Origin: Lachnospiraceae bacterium
Lineage (GTDB): Bacteria; Bacillota; Clostridia; Lachnospirales; Lachnospiraceae
DNA length: 64,000 nucleotides
Assembly (NCBI GenBank): GCA_017503735.1
Contig: JAFVSN010000026.1
Location: 1 to 64,000 of the forward strand
Direction of reading: 5' to 3'
The notes beneath the pieces are model-generated. The model did no database searches and was not told the DNA's origin. It saw only the letters and a program-made list of their open reading frames with translations. Position 1 is the stretch's first letter. Each line of letters begins with the position of its first letter. Shown piece by piece: positions 58,687-64,000 of this stretch. Made by a program: the position numbers and the translations under genes.

Positions 58687-61629
58687 TTACTTTAACAAAT
58701 CACGAACCGTCATAAAGTGTGACGCATCCTCCCGCACCTTCTTTTCGGAGCCCACCGTACAACAGCAATTTTGGGAAAGCATCGCCTGAACACCTTTCGC
58801 TAAGGCACGCATATCCTCCACCGTGATATTCAATATTTCGTCTCTGTGTTTCTGTACGGATTCAAAGGTGCGTCCGGTCAAATATGCCGTCAGTCCTCTT
58901 TCTCCTTCCATCCGCGGATTTCGCGGCATATCCACGTTACTCATGGTACCGATGACATACTTTGTCATTTCTGCTTCATCCGCTTCAAAGTTTGCAATAT
59001 AGTCCACCGCATCTTCATACACTTTCATGGTTCTGTTAAGATGCGGATCTCTCCAGGAATAGAAGGCCATCCGTCCGTTTTCCAGTGCCATCAATGCCGC
59101 ACCGTAGGCACCGCCCAACACTCTGACCTGATTCCATAAATAACCGTAACTCATAGCGGTACGAAGTACTTCGTAGGAACCGGTATACTTAAGCCCCGCA
59201 TCCCTGAAATTACCTGCACAACATACATACTGCACCTGGCCCGGGGTAATAAAGCCCTCGTTTTTCTTCTCCGGTACAAGTGTCATACCGCTTCCCTTTG
59301 CTTCCGGCACAAATGCTTCAAGGAACGGAATGCACTGTTCCTTTACCGCTTCATAGCCTTCCGCATCTGCGGTTACGCTGAGCATCATAACATCCTTTGC
59401 AAAAATACACTCGTAAGTTTCCGTAAGCTTCTGTATTAATTCTTCCTTACGTTCTTCGTAATTCGCAAGCAAATCGGAAATGAATTCATAATAAGCAATG
59501 CCGTCCAAAAGTTCCATGGCAACCCCCACCTCGGAAAAATAGGAGGAGGCTCTCTTTACCGCCGCACCCTGGGCCATGTCGGTGTACCGGCTTTCCAATC
59601 CGCTTTTCCGCTCCAACAAAATTTCCCGGATTCGTTCCGGATTTTGATAAAGAGTTTCCGTAAGCAATTCCTTCATATAAGAGAACAGCTCCGGAATCTT
59701 CCCGTACAACGTCTTTCCTTCCGCAACAAGGAAGATACGATACTCCTTTAAATCATCGTACTTGGAAGAAATCATAGTGCTTACGGAAATACCGCCGGTG
59801 TTAATACTGATTTCATTGTTCAAATCCAAATAGCTTTGCTTTACGGTATTCATACGACCGAATAAATCCGTAAGAATTCCGGCATAACTAAGCAATCCCG
59901 CCGGAACTTTTTTCATATCAAATAAAACTTTCACATAAGCGATTCCCGCAGTAAACAACTCCTGGTGAAGGGTGGTAACGCCCGCAATTTCTTTTACTTC
60001 GTTTACAAACGGATCTGCTTCTTTTTTAATGTCGTCTCTGGTAAGCTGCGGAATTTTGGCCAGATCCTCCGGTTTTGAAGGTTCGCTCTGATATTGCTTT
60101 AATGCCGCTGTCTGTGCAACCAGTGCCTCTACCTCTTCCCCAGATAACGACGCTTTATAGGTTGCCAGCTTTTTGCTCATTTCCGCTTCTTTTTCCGCAA
60201 GCAATCCTACCTTCGGCAGCAACTTTACAAATACTGCATGGTTGTTATGAAGCAGCTCTTCCCGGATTAACGTTTCGAAATAATCCGTCTCAATCAAAGC
60301 ACGAAGCTTATCAAACACCGGTGTCCAGTACAGGTTATCAAATACTCTGGTATCGTCATACAGCCAGGTTCCGAACATCATCTGGCAATAGCGCAATCCC
60401 TTCGGATAGTTTCCGGAATCCCCTTCCCTTAAGGAAAACTCCATGCTGTTTAACGCTGCATACAGAGATTTTTTCGACACACCTTCCTTTACGCAGGTTT
60501 CTAAGGTTTCCGTTACCACACGTAAAAAGTCGTCTGCTTTGTCCGCTGTCGCATTTTTTGCGATAATGGCTAAAAACGGCTGTGCCACCACATCCGTAAA
60601 ATCAGCGGAACAATCTTCCCCGATTCCGGCTTCCGTCAGAGCCAATTTAAGCGGAGTTCCCGGTTTATTAATCAAGGCAGAACAAAGAAGGGAAACCGCG
60701 GTTTCTTTTACTACATCCTTTTCTCCCCCGAAGGTAACACCGTAGGCAAAATAAGCGGCATCCTTTGCTTCTTCTTCGTTATTCACGGAATAGAACGCTT
60801 CGATCTTCTTCTTTTCCCCGAAATTCTCCTGGATACCGATGGCAGAATCCAGTTCTATCTTTTCAAACCGGCTCAAATACTCCTTATCCATCCATAAAAG
60901 ACGTTCTTCCACATCCATATCACCGTACAGATAAATATAACTGTTCACCGGATGATAATAGCGTTTATGGAACTCTAAAAACTGTTCATAGCTAAGTTCC
61001 GGAATAAAATCCGGATCACCGCCGGATTCCACGCCATAGGCCGTATCCGGAAACAGATTTTGTTGAATTTTGGCAAACAGCACCTCATCCGGGCTGGAAA
61101 AAACACCTTTCATCTCGCTGTATACCACACCGTTATAGGAAAGATCGGCATCCGCACTTTCCAACTCATAATGCCATCCTTCCTGCAGGAAAATGTTTTT
61201 TTCATGATGAATATTCGGGAAAAAAACAGCATCCATATAGACTTCCATCAGGTTTGCAAAATCTTTATCATTACAACTTGCCACCGGATAAATGGTTTTA
61301 TCCGGATACGTCATTGCATTTAAAAACGTATTAAGAGAACCTTTTACCAATTCCACAAACGGGTCCTTTACCGGAAAACGTTCCGAACCGCAAAGAACGG
61401 AATGCTCCAAAATATGGGCAACACCGGTGGAGTCCTCCGGCGGGGTGCGAAATCCCACGGAAAACACTTTATTGTTATCTTCACAGGAAATCACAGCAAC
61501 TTTTGCGCCGGATTTTTTGTGCCGGAGCACAATGCCGTAGCCCGAAATATCCGGAAGATTCTCTTCCGATACAATCTCATAAGCCGACAATTTTTTCAGG
61601 GTTTCTGTATTTTTAATCACACGACTCAT
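58687..61629 (-). CDS. M16C (PreP-like) zinc metallopeptidase
   Basis: A 980-residue insulinase-superfamily peptidase. The inverted zinc motif HILEH (72-76) with the downstream KGSLNTFLNAMTYPDKTIYP region and the M16C_assoc middle domain identify the presequence protease type, which degrades short peptides. No signal peptide is seen, so it is cytosolic. AAGGAG lies ~12 bases before ATG at 61629. Upstream of era in the same direction. Confidence 0.93.
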   Translation of the reverse strand: MSRVIKNTETLKKLSAYEIVSEENLPDISGYGIVLRHKKSGAKVAVISCEDNNKVFSVGFRTPPEDSTGVAHILEHSVLCGSERFPVKDPFVELVKGSLNTFLNAMTYPDKTIYPVASCNDKDFANLMEVYMDAVFFPNIHHEKNIFLQEGWHYELESADADLSYNGVVYSEMKGVFSSPDEVLFAKIQQNLFPDTAYGVESGGDPDFIPELSYEQFLEFHKRYYHPVNSYIYLYGDMDVEERLLWMDKEYLSRFEKIELDSAIGIQENFGEKKKIEAFYSVNNEEEAKDAAYFAYGVTFGGEKDVVKETAVSLLCSALINKPGTPLKLALTEAGIGEDCSADFTDVVAQPFLAIIAKNATADKADDFLRVVTETLETCVKEGVSKKSLYAALNSMEFSLREGDSGNYPKGLRYCQMMFGTWLYDDTRVFDNLYWTPVFDKLRALIETDYFETLIREELLHNNHAVFVKLLPKVGLLAEKEAEMSKKLATYKASLSGEEVEALVAQTAALKQYQSEPSKPEDLAKIPQLTRDDIKKEADPFVNEVKEIAGVTTLHQELFTAGIAYVKVLFDMKKVPAGLLSYAGILTDLFGRMNTVKQSYLDLNNEISINTGGISVSTMISSKYDDLKEYRIFLVAEGKTLYGKIPELFSYMKELLTETLYQNPERIREILLERKSGLESRYTDMAQGAAVKRASSYFSEVGVAMELLDGIAYYEFISDLLANYEERKEELIQKLTETYECIFAKDVMMLSVTADAEGYEAVKEQCIPFLEAFVPEAKGSGMTLVPEKKNEGFITPGQVQYVCCAGNFRDAGLKYTGSYEVLRTAMSYGYLWNQVRVLGGAYGAALMALENGRMAFYSWRDPHLNRTMKVYEDAVDYIANFEADEAEMTKYVIGTMSNVDMPRNPRMEGERGLTAYLTGRTFESVQKHRDEILNITVEDMRALAKGVQAMLSQNCCCTVGSEKKVREDASHFMTVRDLLK

Positions 61630-61707
61630 TCTATCCGAATCTCCTTATTCTTTTTTGATTATCTTACCACATTGCACACAAAAAATCCATAAAAATCCGT
61701 GTCATCA

Positions 61708-61736
61708 TTGACAATTTTATAAATTTGTGCTATCTT
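61708..61736 (+). promoter_or_regulatory. Cold-shock gene promoter
   Basis: TTGACA (61708-61713), 17-bp spacer, TATCTT (61731-61736). The leader is only ~50 nt, shorter than the ~160-nt leader of E. coli cspA. Confidence 0.8.
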
Positions 61737-61792
61737 AAATTTAGGCTGTTACATACGGCTCATTTATTATTTTAGTTTCGGAGGAACATAGG

Positions 61793-61990
61793 ATGAACGG
61801 CACAGTAAAGTGGTTCAACGCAAAAAAGGGGTTTGGCTTTATTTCCGATGAGAACGGAACCGATGTATTCGTACATTATTCCGCATTAAACATGGACGGA
61901 TTTAAAGTCCTTGACGAAGGCGACAAGGTAGAGTTTGAAGTAGTGACCGGCGAAAAGGGTCCGCAGGCTGCAAACGTTACGAAGTTATAA
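61793..61990 (+). CDS. csp: Cold-shock protein
   Basis: A 65-residue single cold-shock domain that binds single-stranded RNA/DNA and melts RNA structure. RNP1 KGFGFI and RNP2 DVFVHY are intact within [23 protein letters not shown] (61780-61784) precedes ATG at 61793. Single gene with own promoter and terminator. Confidence 0.96.
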   Translation: MNGTVKWFNAKKGFGFISDENGTDVFVHYSALNMDGFKVLDEGDKVEFEVVTGEKGPQAANVTKL

Positions 61991-62010
61991 TTCATAATCC
62001 TGAAACAACA

Positions 62011-62044
62011 AAGAAGCAGGTCGATGACCTGCTTCTTTTATTTT
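62011..62044 (+). terminator. Cold-shock gene terminator
   Basis: Perfect stem AAGAAGCAGGTC / GACCTGCTTCTT (62011-62022 with 62026-62037), then TTATTTT. It may also stop the convergent PilZ gene. Confidence 0.9.
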
Positions 62045-62052
62045 GTCCTTTT

Positions 62053-62400
62053 CTACTTTAACTCTGCTTCGTAATCGTCGAAAATATACTCCAAAACCGG
62101 TGCAAAACCGACAAATTCACATCCGTACATGGTCTTTCCGTTTTCGCCCTCGTAGCTGCGAATAATCTTGACTACGGTGTACAATACTGCCTCTTTACTG
62201 CCGATTTCCAATCTGGCATTGAAATAATAACCGACCGGCAAAATACTCTCGCTTTCAAATCCGATACCGCCCTTTGAAATATCCGTTACAATTACCGGAG
62301 CATCCGTTACGCCTACTTTTACATTGTCCTGCTTAAACACGCTGGATACATTTAATTCCAACGAAATCGGTAAACGTTTACTTTTTCTCTTCTCTTCCAT
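62053..62400 (-). CDS. PilZ-domain protein (c-di-GMP binding)
   Basis: A 115-residue single-domain PilZ protein. Both c-di-GMP motifs are present: RKSKR (5-9, RxxxR) and DISKGG (DxSxxG). Such proteins act as receptors that adjust motility or surface polymers. The target is not evident. GGAGGCTGTC precedes ATG at 62400. Confidence 0.9.
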   Translation of the reverse strand: MEEKRKSKRLPISLELNVSSVFKQDNVKVGVTDAPVIVTDISKGGIGFESESILPVGYYFNARLEIGSKEAVLYTVVKIIRSYEGENGKTMYGCEFVGFAPVLEYIFDDYEAELK

Positions 62401-62515
62401 GACAGCCTCCTTTTCTTCCGCACAACAGTTCTAAACCGATATTGCTCTACCAACTACAGTATACCGTTTTTCCCTCCATTTGACAAGCAGATTTTAACAA
62501 ACACGCTTCTGTTTC

Positions 62516-63523
62516 TTACCGACACTGCATCCTTACGGTTCCTTTTCCGTCTTTCACGGAAATCTGAGCCAAGGCTCCGTTTATCATCGTCATACGCGGT
62601 GCTTTATGACCGATATCCGCTTCATAAACGATCGGAAGACCCAGTTCCCCCAAAACAGCTTCTACCGCTTCCTTATACCCGATTTCATACTCACTGGAAA
62701 AGAAGGTGGGACGACCGAACACAAATCCTGCGGCATGTTCGAACCACCCTGCTTCTTTCAAGTGCCAAAGCCCGCAGGTCAGCCGCTCCGAACTTAAGGC
62801 AAAACTCTCCAAATACCACAAAATTCCGTCCGCTTTATATTTCTCACACCATTCCTTTGTCTTATCAAACCGTGTCCCTACCAAATCCAACAATACATCC
62901 AGGCAACCGCCCAGCAACCGTCCGGACAACTTGGCATCGTCATTTTCACATTCCCAATATACCGGCGTATCCTCTTGATAATCCTCATATCCCGTTATCC
63001 GTTCCGCAAAGCCGTTTTTATACAAATCAAAACTGTTTTGTACCACCGGCTTTCCTTCTAACACCGCTATGTTTTCCTCCAGACATCTATGCCAGTTTTC
63101 CATCCCGAAATCTCCGAAGTTCCCGGCGTATACCGTTGCCATATCGCAATTAGTGGTAATGGAAAACAAAAGTCCCGTAGGGTCGGAATATCCCTGATAC
63201 CACTTGGGATTCCTTTTAATTGTTTCAAAATCCGTATAGCTTAACATCTCCGCCAGATAATCTCCGCCGGATGCCTGAATTACCCAGGTCACCTCCGGAT
63301 TTTCCGCCAATGTATGCAATTCTTCTGCTCTTACTTTTGCCGGACCGCTTCTTCCCTTTTCTTCCTTTCGTACATCCGGTGTTTCTAACACAGAAAAACC
63401 CCGCTGTTTCATTTGTCTGACCGCGTTATCCATACGCACCGTATCAAGCGGCGCACTTTTCCCTGCCGAACAGGCCGTAACTCCGATTATTTCCCCTTGT
63501 TTGATCCATTTCGGAAAAATCAT
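62516..63523 (-). CDS. S66-family LD-carboxypeptidase / MccF-like
   Basis: A 335-residue serine peptidase of family S66. The nucleophile elbow is GYSDPTGLL (Ser113). The C-terminal half has LLGGCLDVLLDLVGT, the ESFALSSERL region and IGHKAPRMTMINGA, where Glu and His of the triad are expected. Family members cut the L,D-bond of peptidoglycan tetrapeptides or detoxify microcin C. Compared with LdcA, it has an added ~30-residue insert near 125-160, as in MccF-like members. Cytosolic; monocistronic. Confidence 0.88.
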   Translation of the reverse strand: MIFPKWIKQGEIIGVTACSAGKSAPLDTVRMDNAVRQMKQRGFSVLETPDVRKEEKGRSGPAKVRAEELHTLAENPEVTWVIQASGGDYLAEMLSYTDFETIKRNPKWYQGYSDPTGLLFSITTNCDMATVYAGNFGDFGMENWHRCLEENIAVLEGKPVVQNSFDLYKNGFAERITGYEDYQEDTPVYWECENDDAKLSGRLLGGCLDVLLDLVGTRFDKTKEWCEKYKADGILWYLESFALSSERLTCGLWHLKEAGWFEHAAGFVFGRPTFFSSEYEIGYKEAVEAVLGELGLPIVYEADIGHKAPRMTMINGALAQISVKDGKGTVRMQCR

Positions 63524-63607
63524 GACTGTTTCACACTCCTTTTCAAAAAAAGTATAGCATATTCCTTTTTTTCATACAACAAATTTCGCTTCAAATGCTT
63601 TTTCTAC

Positions 63608-63636
63608 TTGCAACAGCCCAAAGTATGTAGTATAAT
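63608..63636 (+). promoter_or_regulatory. Promoter of the second PilZ gene
   Basis: TTGCAA (63608-63613), 17-bp spacer, TATAAT (63631-63636), ~55 bp before the start codon. Confidence 0.75.
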
Positions 63637-63691
63637 TTAGTGTGACAGATACTAATTATTTTCGTTACTTATTTACAAGGGGCATTTACAT

Positions 63692-64000
63692 ATGACAATT
63701 CTGGACTTAGACGAACAGCATCCGGTGACTCTAGTAGTTACCGTAGGATTAAAATCGAAGGATCTGGCGACAAATATTGTCGAAGTTCATGCAGACCACG
63801 TTTTGTTAAAACCGATTTTGGTTGACGGACGTACTGTAGGCTTCGGTGATACTTGTACCATCGATTTCCTGTATTTACAGGATCAGGTGGTTTATGCCTG
63901 GCATTCCGTTTCCCTTCCGCTTGTAAAGATCAAAGGGAGCACCTATTATCGCGTCGCATTAGTCGGAGAAGCAAGACCGTACAATCGTCGTGGCTCTTTC
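63692..64000 (+). CDS. PilZ/YcgR-like protein, cut by the window end
   Basis: 103 residues are visible from ATG at 63692 (AAGGGG upstream). The N-terminal ~90 residues resemble the YcgR-N beta domain seen in Lachnospiraceae PilZ proteins. The last visible residues, RPYNRRGSF, match the start of a PilZ c-di-GMP loop (RRxxxR type). The frame is open to the end of the window, so the C-terminal PilZ domain lies outside. It was identified by direct translation. Confidence 0.75.
   Translation, partial: MTILDLDEQHPVTLVVTVGLKSKDLATNIVEVHADHVLLKPILVDGRTVGFGDTCTIDFLYLQDQVVYAWHSVSLPLVKIKGSTYYRVALVGEARPYNRRGSF

Overview
The window looks like chromosome of a motile, strictly fermentative Gram-positive bacterium of the Lachnospiraceae (Clostridia). 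The evidence is the gene families seen: an era-yqzL-recO cluster as in Firmicutes, a rubredoxin, a VanRS-like two-component pair, PotABCD with an XRE-cupin regulator, Gx/NusG-II/ApbE genes and PilZ proteins. Strong AGGAGG ribosome sites, sigma-A type promoters and moderate GC by eye agree with this. Most genes lie on the minus strand. No plasmid or phage backbone is seen.

Layout. 1-1571: argG behind a strong promoter and an unusual folded leader. 1570-7202 (minus): an Lgt-family protein with a long charged tail, a DUF4190-like membrane protein, endonuclease IV, a short FliD-like protein, an RlmI-like methyltransferase and a GtrA protein. 7343-12866: rubredoxin, a redox cassette (ApbE lipoprotein, Gx-type membrane protein, NusG-II protein), and an AraC regulator divergent from a cytoplasmic GH95 fucosidase. 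12970-22519: a chemoreceptor, then small-molecule enzymes (four GNATs, two Nudix proteins, HIT, cyclase, APH-like kinase) and RlmD-type methyltransferase. 22551-22845: five tandem ~64-bp units, each with an invariant hairpin stem.

22871-36228: two paralogous heterodimeric ABC exporters flank a VanRS-like two-component system, an APH-GNAT fusion, a probable type I toxin-antitoxin locus (31-residue hydrophobic peptide plus antisense RNA) and an orphan protein with a ParB-like motif. 36318-40701: a spermidine/putrescine ABC importer operon with its regulator. 40960-44278: a Thr/Pro-rich lipoprotein, tRNA-Gly(CCC) and trpS with a hairpin-rich leader.

44285-56571 is the main accessory region. A ~288-bp imperfect palindrome lies next to a co-directional operon, read leftwards from a palindromic operator-promoter: Fic, HsdM, HsdS1, tyrosine recombinase, HsdS2, HAD-family protein, RhuM, HsdR, and a small unknown protein. 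Two complete specificity subunits around a recombinase, with perfect direct repeats at matching places, suggest a type I restriction system whose DNA specificity can be rearranged, with a possible AMPylator and two accessory proteins in the same transcript. 56587-64000 returns to core genes: recO, a YqzL-like gene, era, an M16C peptidase, a cold-shock protein, a PilZ protein, an S66 LD-carboxypeptidase and the start of a second PilZ/YcgR-like gene cut by the window end.
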